This document shows, one piece after another, positions 10,486 through 21,900 of a stretch of DNA of 64,000 bases (positions are counted from its first letter, which is position 1; every line of letters starts with the position of its first letter). A program made the position numbers and the translations under genes. The notes below the pieces were generated by a model. That model made no database searches. It saw only the letters and a program-made list of their open reading frames with translations, and was not told the origin of the DNA. The DNA is from Guillardia theta CCMP2712 (taxonomy: Eukaryota > Cryptophyceae > Pyrenomonadales > Geminigeraceae), in NCBI RefSeq assembly GCF_000315625.1, contig NW_005434665.1, forward strand, positions 771,137 to 835,136, read 5' to 3'.

Positions 10486-12249
10486 CTAGCCAACTATGGC
10501 ATACATGATCTCGATATCGTCATCATCGTCCTCCGCTGCTCCTGTGTCACCGCTCGGCTCCGCTCCACCCTGCTGATCCCCGTTTGGAGCAGCAGCCTCG
10601 GCCTTGTGCGAAACCTCGTAGGGACGCTCGCCCTCAGGGTCGAGCTCCTCGCTGAGAAAGAGTGAGTGTAGAGAGAACAAGAGGATGGAGCACCTGTGAA
10701 CGATCAAAACCTTCATGCTTGTGTTGCCCTGCGTCTCATCCTCGATGGAAAGAATCATCTGATCGCTGATGCCAATGCTTGGATCCGTCAAGGGCAGTTT
10801 GAGCCTCTTCTCCATGGCCACTTTGTCCGCCTCAGTCTCAAAGTTGGACAGGCACTCGAAGAAGTTGGCTCCTGTGTCGACGAGAGGCTCGTTCAGTCCC
10901 AACTCTTGCTTCAAGATCCTCGTCAAGAAGAAGTTGAAGGTCGTCTTCTCCACGTTCAGCTTCAGCGACACCGTGCCTCCGCTGCAAACCGTACACGCAC
11001 GGTTCGGCAAGTCGAGGTTCGAGGGGATCAAAATGTACCTCTTCCTCCCGCTCGGCTCTCTGTTCTTCATGATCGCCCTACAATCCCCAAGTCTTCCCTC
11101 TAGCACCTTAACGGCCTCCAGCACCATGGCTCCAGAGATGATCGCGTTGGTTGTGGCAATGGCGGGGATGATGTTCCCAGCAATCTCCTTGCACCGGAAC
11201 CTGGTCTGCATGTCGATCGCGAAGACATGAGCCCTGAGGTTGCTGGCAGCCAAGACGAAGTTCATGATGACATCATCATCTTTGTCCCATTCCATCACAC
11301 CCTCCTCCTTCGCCCTCGCTTGCAATTCCACATAGCTCTCCTTGAACAGCGCGATTGTTTCCTCCAATGACAGCACCGTGGTCTCGGCAACCTCAGACCC
11401 CCTGTTCGCCTGCTCCTGCGTCGCAACGAGTGTGAGAGGAGTTGGAGGCTTCCTGCTCTCCCACAGCTCCGCCATCCCGATCAGCTTGTTGATCTCCTCT
11501 ACGAAGACTTTCTCCAGTACCTGATGCGAGTCCAGCTCGGCGCTGATGCCCTGCACGACCTCATCGGTGTCATCCTTCGGTCCGAACAGCATGTTGAAGA
11601 GGTGCTTCCCCCACACGATGCAGTGAACCGGCTTGTCCGGTGTGGACCGGATGGTGCAGACCGGAAACCCCTTGGGAGCGGGCTTCGGCTCGCAGTCGTA
11701 GCATGCGCTAACACCCTTCTTGATGGTTACCACTTGTCCATCGTACCCTTGCGTTCCTCCGTCGATCAAGATCTTTTCCTGGTGGACACAGATCCTGCTC
11801 ACGTGCCTGCGGGCCTCCAAGTTGTCCAGAGCATTGAAGATGATGTCGAATCCGTCCATGTAACTCGGTCCGAACCGCTTCTCCTTGATGTTCCCATGGT
11901 GAGCGATGATGTCCACGTCGGGATTGAACCTCTTCACGACCTCAGCAGCGACGTTCGCCTTGCTTTTCTTCACGTGCTCCTTCCTGAACAAGAACTGCCT
12001 GTTCAGGTTGCTCACGTCGATAGTATCCAAGTCCACCACCTCGATCTTCTTGAAGCCTGACAGCACGAGGACTTTGAGGAGCTCACAACCGATCCCACCA
12101 GCTCCCACCACCAAGACCTTTGCTTCATGCAGCCTCTTCATCGCCTCTGCTCCTCCTCCCATGGCCTCCATGGCCTTGCGCAAATGTTCCTCCCTTCCCG
12201 CCATGGCTGATCCTTCGATTCCCCGTGCTCTGTCGATCATGGGGGTCAT
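10486..12249 (-). CDS. UBA2: SUMO-activating enzyme subunit 2
   Basis: Near-intact single frame of about 587 residues. The N-terminus has the adenylation Rossmann motif VLVVGAGGIGCELLK, then DLDTIDVSNLNRQFLF and NALDNLEARRHV, all diagnostic of UBA2/SAE2. The catalytic cysteine lies in FPVCTIRSTP. The structural zinc is held by two pairs, ACYDCEP and ACTVCSGG. A ubiquitin-like fold domain follows (TTFNFFLTRILKQELG), and the C-terminus is acidic, ending DDDDDIEIMYAIVG, which resembles a SUMO-interaction motif. With an AOS1/SAE1 partner it adenylates SUMO and passes it to UBC9 in the nucleus. The start at 12249 is chosen as the first in-frame ATG; 12240 and 12204 are alternatives. A 42-nt in-frame GTGCTC...CTCAG segment at 10693-10652 interrupts the fold domain and is probably a short intron. 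Confidence 0.95.
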   Translation of the reverse strand: MTPMIDRARGIEGSAMAGREEHLRKAMEAMGGGAEAMKRLHEAKVLVVGAGGIGCELLKVLVLSGFKKIEVVDLDTIDVSNLNRQFLFRKEHVKKSKANVAAEVVKRFNPDVDIIAHHGNIKEKRFGPSYMDGFDIIFNALDNLEARRHVSRICVHQEKILIDGGTQGYDGQVVTIKKGVSACYDCEPKPAPKGFPVCTIRSTPDKPVHCIVWGKHLFNMLFGPKDDTDEVVQGISAELDSHQVLEKVFVEEINKLIGMAELWESRKPPTPLTLVATQEQANRGSEVAETTVLSLEETIALFKESYVELQARAKEEGVMEWDKDDDVIMNFVLAASNLRAHVFAIDMQTRFRCKEIAGNIIPAIATTNAIISGAMVLEAVKVLEGRLGDCRAIMKNREPSGRKRYILIPSNLDLPNRACTVCSGGTVSLKLNVEKTTFNFFLTRILKQELGLNEPLVDTGANFFECLSNFETEADKVAMEKRLKLPLTDPSIGISDQMILSIEDETQGNTSMKVLIVHRCSILLFSLHSLFLSEELDPEGERPYEVSHKAEAAAPNGDQQGGAEPSGDTGAAEDDDDDIEIMYAIVG

Positions 12250-13278
12250 TTGAACTACCCTAATTATTCCACAGGAACTGTCATCGTGACGTGGTAGGGT
12301 GTATGACCCCACCCCCTTCCCCTCTTTCCCAGAGTTCCTGGTTCAACCAGCCAACCTCATCGCCCCCACACACAACAGAGAAACTGTCCCTCATCCCCTC
12401 CCTGACCCAACATGAAATCCTTCCTTTCATCCCCCTCATACATATTATGAATATATGGAGCTTATTATAAGATTATGAAGAAGTGTTATAATCTTGGTAC
12501 CCCTTCCCCGCTCATGTCCAAGTTTCCCGAAATAGCTCCGATACCCCACCCCCATTTCATTATTCATGGACCCTCGAATATTACATAGACTAGTAGAACT
12601 GCTCGAATGGATCAACGGGGGTATGAAATCGCATTACCCCTCCTGGGACCATACGAAATCGGACATAGGACCTGGTACTAGAGTCCCTTGAGCTACACCC
12701 CTACCCCTACTTCTCTTTAAGTTATTATTGTACATAGTGGTAGGGGTCCTCACTTCTATTTCCGGAACCACTGCAGATGTAGGTGGTACGTAGGGTGATA
12801 CTAGAAAGGGTACTTTGTAGGGGAATACGGGGGTAATACGGGGGTAATAAGGTTGATGGAAAGGGCAGGGGTATGTGAAACACTACACTGTCTGAAATGG
12901 GTTGGTGGGTGGTATTTCAAGTATGGTACAGGGAACACACGATCTGGGAAACTTAGGGTACTTTACTATAGGATGATGGGGGTAGTGATGTTGATATTAT
13001 ACGAATGGGTAGGTGTAGTAAGTGTCAAAAGGAGGGTAGGGGGGTAGTTGGAAGGAAGTGGTATAAAAAGCAAGAGGAACGAAGGGTCAACCATAACGAG
13101 GTGAGACATGTGAAGGGGCATGGCAGTTCAGACAAGCATTTGTATGCCCGAATATGCTGCGCAATGAAAGAAACACAAGGAATCAACTTTGTGGATTCTT
13201 TCGTTGAATGTGACATGTGTTCATTTTGATTTTCTTGTATCCAAATCCATGTTTCATGTTTCTGATCTAGTTTATCAG
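12250..13278. promoter_or_regulatory. Divergent intergenic region rich in GGGGTA/TACCCC words
   Basis: About 1 kb between UBA2 (-) and the small Ala-rich gene (+). Pyrimidine-rich near UBA2 (ACCCCACCCCC, TACCCCTTCCC), AT-rich in the middle, then purine-strand repeats such as GGGGGTAATACGGGGGTAAT at about 12829-12850. No protein-coding signal seen; the 13005-13229 frame has no bias. Confidence 0.5.
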
Positions 13279-13449
13279 ATGTTCTCCCTTCTCTTCGACC
13301 TTGAGGATTACGCCACCACCTACCGCGCCACCCGCGATGCCTACTTGAAGGCTGCCAACGAGCTCAAGCTCGCCACCGGCCCCTACAAGGCTGCCCGTGA
13401 CGCCTACGTTGCGGCCACCGCCACCTACACCAAGTCCCTCTACGAGTAA
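13279..13449 (+). CDS. Small Ala/Tyr/Lys-rich protein, strongly codon-biased
   Basis: A 56-residue frame with two similar amphipathic units of about 24 residues: TTYRATRDAYLKAANELKLA and GPYKAARDAYVAATATYTKS. The codons are almost entirely GCC, ACC, CTC, AAG, TAC and CGC, far more biased than neighbouring genes, which points to very high expression. A consensus AATAAA lies at 13469-13474, 20 bases after the stop. The sequence just before the ATG reads like a splice acceptor (TTTATCAG), so this could be the last exon of a longer gene whose first exon I could not find. I do not recognise the family. Predicted fold: a helical hairpin or coiled coil; a role as an abundant structural or packaging protein is only a guess. 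Confidence 0.6.
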   Translation: MFSLLFDLEDYATTYRATRDAYLKAANELKLATGPYKAARDAYVAATATYTKSLYE

Positions 13450-13468
13450 ACTGGTCCAAGGGAGAGTT

Positions 13469-13474
13469 AATAAA
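13469..13474 (+). terminator. Polyadenylation signal AATAAA
   Basis: Canonical hexamer 20 bases downstream of the stop codon of the small Ala-rich gene. Confidence 0.6.
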
Positions 13475-13823
13475 ACATTTAAAAAGACATCTCAAAGTGT
13501 GTTGTTCTGTTTTCGTTTCACATCCAGCTTGCAAACCGTGTGTTGATCATCAAAATAGTACGTACTCCATTCCGGCATTCATGTCATATTTTTACTGTCT
13601 AGAAACAGAATATGTTCTGGATTTCCACTCGTTGATCAACCCCATGTCATGTGCGGAGGAGGAGGCCCGGGATTCAAGCTTGGATGTAGCTGTGCGAGTG
13701 TGAGCCTGGAACATTTGTTTGGCATACAAACATCACCTCCCTCGATCGCGTGTCTACTGTCGAAATTCCAGAAGGTTTCTGCTGACATGGTGAGAAGGAC
13801 AGGAAGAGGGGCGACTGACGAGT
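13475..13823. other. Convergent intergenic region
   Basis: 3' flank of the small Ala-rich gene and of the minus-strand gene ending at 13824. No gene or repeat recognised. Confidence 0.5.
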
Positions 13824-15195
13824 TCAGACCTTCTCGTCCATGGATGGATTGCAATATTCGTACAGTGCCCCCGTGATGATGTTAAACTTCTGTGGTTGAA
13901 GAGCGAAGTCAGCGATGAATCCTTACCACCTGCTCATTCACCTTGCCATTCGTCTCTCTGTTCCTCAAGTTTTGTGTCCGATCACTGAACTTCACTTCCG
14001 GCTGGTTCATCGAGTAGTCTATCCCCGCATCTTCACGGTGAAGCAGCGTCACGTCCAGAGGCGTCAAGAATACAGGAGAGCACAAACCTTGAAACACCCG
14101 CGAGTAGGTGTTGGTCGGGTTGACAAGCTCCCTCACCTCGCTAGGGATCCGCTTCTTCGTTGCCCACAACCTCCGTTCGAGACCTGCGCGAGCAGGTGAA
14201 TGAGAGGAGACGAGAATGGAGGCGCTGAGTACCGGGAGGAGGCTGCACGTTGGGGTCAACCTCTGTCATGAAGTCATATCCGAGGTGAGGCGCACTGTAG
14301 CTGTTGGACTGATGAGTAGGAGACAGAGCTTGCGAGTATGTGACAGATGCACCTGTTCTGCACCAGCCACTCCTGCCTCTGGGACCTCTTCAGATCACGT
14401 TGCTCTCGTTTTGAGTTAGCAGCTGGGAGGTTGTTACTGAGAGCGCAGAGTAGTTTCCTCCTCGAACTTACCCATCCTGTCTGCCGCGTACACGATGGTA
14501 TCAGGACAGTCTGCAGACTCAACCCCGATAACCTGCAGCCAACCTCAACCCAAGGAGGGCAAACATTTCAAGCTTACTCCTGACGGGAAGCGCTTTTGCA
14601 TCAGAGCAATAAGACGCATTTGTTTGTGCCTGTTCCATGGAAGAGTGAGACAAGGGAGGGGAGTATTGAAGGCGATCACTTGTCTTTTGCCTTGATGATA
14701 TCAGCCATCCTCTTCTGCTTCTCGTACTGCAAGATAGACTCCCTCTCCTGCACCTCTATCAACCCTTGGGACTGCCATACACAAGCGGGTGGCCACCTTG
14801 GCAGTGAGCAGCCCCTCCTGCTTGTACCACGCGTCCGGAGGAAGAACAGTTTTGGCAGGCGGAACCTGTCGCGAGATGAGGAGGAGCGGCAGAGGCAGCA
14901 AGTCCAGTATCTTGCCTTCACTTTGAAGAACTCGAACCTCTCAGGTTGCACCATGAGCGCCGCGTCACCCTGAACTTCGGCCTGCAATGTCGCAGATCGC
15001 TTCAGCCAGATCCTGCTTTCCCTGAAACCACTTTGTGACCTGAGCGTCTTGACCCTTTGGATCCTTTGCTACAGCCTTGTACTCCAGTTTCCCTGTCAAC
15101 TCAGCCCTGCACAACAAGTCAGACACTTCAAGTTCACGAGCACGAGCTCTTCAGGAAGTCAGGTTTCACCTTATCCTGTTCACGTGGTTCGCCAT
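13824..15195 (-). CDS. Unrecognised multi-exon protein with C-terminal KFNIITGA motif
   Basis: Hand-spliced model in which every junction keeps one frame: MANHVNRIR / AELTGKLEYKAVAKDPKGQ / AEVQGDAALMVQPERFEFF / VPPAKTVLPPDAWYKQEGLL / ERESILQYEKQKRMADIIK / YSAPHLGYDFMTEVDPNVQP / LERRLWATKKRIPSEVRELV...DRTQNLRNRETNGKVNEQ / KFNIITGALYEYCNPSMDEK. Introns are short; the one at 14796-14748 is 49 nt. The protein is soluble, charged, about 270 residues, with no signal peptide. The tail pattern 'RNRET..KVNEQKFNIITGA' looks conserved, as in some ciliary proteins, but I cannot name the family. An upstream Gly-rich open stretch (about 15460-15260) may be an additional first exon, but no phase-compatible junction was found. 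Confidence 0.6.
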
Positions 15196-16540
15196 GTCGC
15201 TAGCACAGACTGAAGGCGCCCATCGCGACAACGTACCGACCGGCTCAGGCTCCTGCGCAGAATGAGGAGGATGGACCAACGAACAACAGGGGAGACCGGA
15301 TCTTCAAGGATAATCGTACGAGGTTCCTCCCACGGCGCGAGCCTTGTGGTGTGGAAGCCTCCTGTCGTCCCAAACCCTCCCCCGGTTCCGAAACCTCCTC
15401 CTGATCCTCCTCCTGCCGTTGCTGAAGGTCTGAACTCCGGTGGGGAAATGATCTTTGGGCCAGAAGCAGGTGCTAACCAGCAGTGTCACAACGAAGTGAT
15501 GAGGAACGGGGCAGGCAAACACACCCATCATGTCGTGATGGTCCATAAAAGCTGAAAGAGCATCCGGGCGAGGCGCGGTTGTAACTCTGGAATGCGCCAA
15601 TCTCGCGCTTCTCCTCATCTTTGATTGGGTTGTTACAGAACAGGGGCTTGATCTCTTAGAGTGTCACAAGAGTCTTCTAATTAGCATTTTGAAACTGCAA
15701 ATGTAGAGTAAATACTGAAGAATGCTGCATTGTTCAAGATTCATTCTCAGATACACCAAACATGAAAGAAACTTGCTCCTTTGAAAAACATTCCACTTAC
15801 TTCGTCAACTTGCTGCACTTTCCATTTACATGAAAATGCACAGTGTTCGCGGACAAGTTTAAAACTTTTTCTAGTCTTTGATTCATCAGGATTGTCGACT
15901 CGGGTATCACAAACTCTCTCCACCATGCCTGAACCATCCTAAATCATCGGCTCCTCTTTCTCAACAGTTCTGCAGGCCTGTATGCAGAACTTTCCATATC
16001 CTCGTCTCCAACACCGCTGTTTCTTCTCTCGCATCTATCATACTATCGTGTTTCGTCTCTTCGTCTGTCTTCGTCTCTTCTCTCATCATTTTCCCTCCTC
16101 CTCGTTGGCTGCCCCAAAGGTTACAAGGTGCCCAGCATGGCGAAACCGTTGGTAGTAACCCTCTTCCCCTCTCAGCCCACAGTTGTCCCGGTGCCCGGCC
16201 TTGGGCCCGGCAGGGCCCTGGGCCGCTTATCTGTTTCTCAGTGTTATGCGCTTCCTTTGACGAGGACTCATAACCTTCTACTCCCCCAACGGGAACTTCG
16301 ACTACCCCCTACCCCACCCAATATGAATGTACCCTATCAGATACACAATCGTATACCCTTACCCCTATTTAGAAACTAAAAAGTACCCCTTAAAATGCAT
16401 TCAATTTTACCACCCCTACCCTATTCCAACGGCAGTGTGACCCTCGGACCACACCCCTGTGTTCCCCTACCGCCCCCCCGGAGGAAAAAAGAACGGAAAC
16501 TCTGTAAAAGGAGGCGAGGGAAAGTGCCGTTGCCCGAAGC
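15196..16540. promoter_or_regulatory. Divergent intergenic region
   Basis: Between the unrecognised gene (-) and the STAR/KH gene (+). The part near 15300-15460 encodes on the minus strand a Gly-rich frame that may be a missed exon. The part at 16260-16460 is dense in CTACCCC, GTACCCC and TTACCCC words, like other divergent promoters in this window. Confidence 0.45.
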
Positions 16541-18469
<1,929 letters not shown>

Positions 18470-18622
18470 GACCGGAGGAGGAGGAGGAAGAAAAATTCCT
18501 GGAGATCTCTCATAGAGAATTTTTTGGCTACTTACAAAGTAATCTACATTAGGAAGGAGGAAGGAGAGGAAAGGGGTAGAGGAATAGATGAGAATGGCCA
18601 TGTTATCAAGGATAAAAATCAC
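18470..18622. other. Convergent 3' flank
   Basis: Short region between the convergent STAR (+) and alpha2delta-like (-) genes. GGA-rich, no gene. Confidence 0.6.
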
Positions 18623-18919
18623 TCAGTCGTCGTCTATCTCGAGCTTCAGCCCTCGTAGCTGTAAGGCAAGACATCGTCACACAAGGCAGGAGGAGGTGGG
18701 GGAAGGAGGAAAGTGAAAACTAAAAGACGAGGGAAGGGAGGGGGGGGGGAGATGGCGGAGAGAAAGAGGTAAGTCACTTACAATCGAATTAGGAACGCGA
18801 TTCCATTCATCATCTCCTTCTCGTTCACCTCCTCCTGCTGTGCCATCCCCGCTGCCTGCCCCTGCCCCCGCCCCTTCCCCTTCCCCTGCCCCTGCCCCTG
18901 CTCCTGCTGCTCCTGATCT

Positions 18920-18956
<37 letters not shown>

Positions 18957-21900
18957 AATCGTCCCCTCGTCTCTCCATTCGCTTTATCCACGTCAACCTC
19001 TTTCCGATCTTCTTCATCCTCGTTTGCGTTGTCGTTCCCTGTCTGCCGCAGCGCTTTCAGTGGCTTTACTCGGAGCAAGCATCACGGACCTTCTCCTGCT
19101 CCTGCTCGTCGTCATCCTCCACCTCGCCATGGATCGGAGGACTAGGTGCTGCCCTGTCCATCTCCGGCTCTTCTTTGCCTCTTCTCTCGACCTCGTCCTC
19201 CTCGAGCAGCTTCGACTCATGCTGCGGCTGTTCAGGATACGGGAGAGCCCTCGCACCTCTCTACCTCGTCGCTCCTCTCCGACCCTGAGTCGGAGACCGG
19301 GCGTGTGATGTCCTCCTCGTTCATGCCTGCAGCCCACTCACGACTCCTTCCTCTCCATCCCTTCTCGTGCCCACTGCCTCTTCTCGTTCTCTACCCCTTC
19401 CTTCCTCCTCACCAGAACCCCTCGCTCACCCTCCGCTCCTGCTCCTTCCATTCACGACCTCCTTACCTGTGCCCAGGTTGGTGAAGTCTTCAAACATCGT
19501 GCTGGGGGCATCGAAGGCTGTGTCGTCGAACCTGGAACGATCTCGTAAGTATTCACATCAACGGAAAGAGGGAAAAGGGGGAAGGGGAAGGGGGGGGGGG
19601 AAGAGGGAGGAGGGAGAGCGGAGAGATAGAGAACGGAGGAGGGGGAGAGAGCCAGGGAGGAAGGGGAGAGAGGAGGGGGGAAAGGGGAGAGAGCGTGAAA
19701 GGGGAAGGAGGACGACAACAATATCGAGGGGAAGGAGGACCTCGAGTCATCGTAAACGTCTCTGTCTGTCAAGTTTCCTTCCGCATCAAGTCGCTCCAGT
19801 AGTCTCCCCCGCTCGCTCATCGTCGGCCCGACAGCGCTTCCGTCCTCTACCATTATCTGCTTGTAAGCTCGCCGCATACTCGCGATCCTCTCCTGGATCG
19901 AGCCATGCACGTCCTCCGTCAGGTCCTCGGCTGTAGACTCCATCCCCACCTGCAACATCTCAGCTAGCAGCAGGGGGCAGAGCACGCGGCACCTCCACCA
20001 GGGGAGGGAGCTTGGCGTCGAACTGCTTCCTCCTGTCCGATCCGTTCCTCATCCTCTCACGGAACCTGTAGGCCGCCAGCTTCATGAAGTGCTCCACCCG
20101 CTGCTCCGTGCTCCCTGCTGGAGCATGCGGCAGCCTCGGCGTAACCAGCAGCCCATTCTCTCCGTCCTCGACTCCGTTGTCCTCCGCCTCCTCATCCCCG
20201 CTCCCCCAGCTCGCGTCCGCCTGCCTCCGAGCAGAGTTGCGAGCTGGAAACGGCATCTCCGTGGGGGCCAGCATCCTCGAGGAGAGCAGCAGCTGGGGCC
20301 CGGCCTCAGAGCCTGGAGCCCTGGGGGTGGCAGATACAGAAGTCCCTCCCTCCTGGAGCTCGCCGAAGATGTCGGGGTGGTGAGACGCGTAGAAGTTCTC
20401 AGTGTTGGTGAGCGACAGGTCCGTCTCCTCCATCTCCCTCCTCACCAGCTGGTCCAACTTCGTCTTCAGCTGGTTCGCCCGCGCCTCCTGCTGCGGAAAC
20501 CGCTGCTCCGCCTCCTCGAACTCGGCGGACGCGGTCTCGAGCCGAGAGGTCTTGAGATGGATGCTGTGCATGTCAATCTTGAGCTGGCGGAGCATCTCGC
20601 GGACCAGCTGAAGCTCAGCTGCCTGCTCGCGGAGCTTGCATCGGTTCTTCCAGACGAGGAGGTTCACCATCTCATGCTCGAGCTGCTCAACGAGGTACTT
20701 GTAGTCGAGGAAGCTGTTGGAGCAGAAGAGCACGGACTTGCAAGCCTTGCTCAGCTCCTCTGCACAGTCGGAGATTTCCAGGATGGGCTGCTGGTGGACA
20801 TCCTTGTAGCCGAGGATGTGCTTCCTCCTCTCCCTCTCGCGCGACCGCAGCTTCAGCCCTATCGCGATGCTGACGGCAACGATGACGACGGCGAGGAGCG
20901 AAACCCCAGCCAAGAGGCCAACATGCCGCTGGGCCCAGGTGGAGCAGACCAGCCACTTCTTCTGAAGGGAGGAGACGCCTTGCCCCACCTTCAGAGAGAC
21001 GTTTGCTCCCGTCAGCTCCTCCCCGATGGCGAGCGGATTGACGGGGCAGAACCCGACGACAGGAAAGGGAGGGAGGACGGTGTGGTTGCAGTAGAGCTGA
21101 CCCTCCCGCTGGTTGATCCAAGGGCTCCCGATGCTGGGGCAAGAGGAGGAAAGCATTCCGCAGTAGGACAGGGAGAAGGGGTCGAAGCTCTGGACGGACG
21201 AGTCGCTGCGAGCTGCAGTGATGACAAACAGAAAGAGGTTGGTGCCCAGCACCTGGCCTACGTGGAACTCAGCTGGGTAGATCTGAGTCAAGAGGCCGGA
21301 GAGGACCCCCCCTCTGCTTGACAGCAAGCTGGAGTTGAACGTGTAGAAGGAGCCCACAAACATCTCAGCAGTCTCGGAGATCCTCCGATTCACGAGAAAA
21401 CCAGCGAGGAAAAGCTTCTCCGCCATCTCCCCGTAGTAGTCCCCGAAGAACAGCTCTGTCTGCGCGCGAGACGACGGGGTCTGCGCAGCGATCTCCTCTA
21501 GCCAGGAGGGGGAGCTGTGGGTGATGAAGTACCCCTGATCATCTGTCAGGAAGAAGTCGAACGGAACCGGCTGCGTCACAGCTCGAGAGAGAGCTTGTCG
21601 GATGGACGAAGACAGGTCGGACAGCCCGAGCGACATCCCCACCAGCCCCGCTGGCTCATCTCGCAGCCCCGACTGGCCAGACGTTGAGGGAGAAAGGAGA
21701 ATCGGCACAGAGATCACGGTCTCCAGCAGGGCCCCTCCCCAGCACCCTCCTGCACAGGTGTGCGGCCTCGAGACCGTCAAGCTCCCGTCAGACATGACAG
21801 ACTGAGCAAACCACATCTCGTCCGCTGCTGAGTAATCCTTGGGGATGTATCGACCTGGCCAGACCCCGTACACTCCAGACCGGAAGGCGATGACGGCTGA

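Noticed and set aside
12853-13229. Short plus-strand frames in the GGGGTA-rich region
   Set aside because: The translation is dominated by the repeat words (Val/Gly/Tyr/Trp) and shows no codon preference, unlike the adjacent real gene.
14748-14796. A 25-nt intron (or frameshift) in the unrecognised gene at 14796-14772
   Set aside because: Using the same donor with the acceptor at 14748 gives a 49-nt intron in phase, so no ultra-short intron or sequencing error is needed.
20089-21321. 410-codon open frame on the plus strand
   Set aside because: It is exactly antisense to the conserved alpha2delta-like exon; its Leu/Arg/Val-rich translation is a shadow of a GC-rich coding strand.
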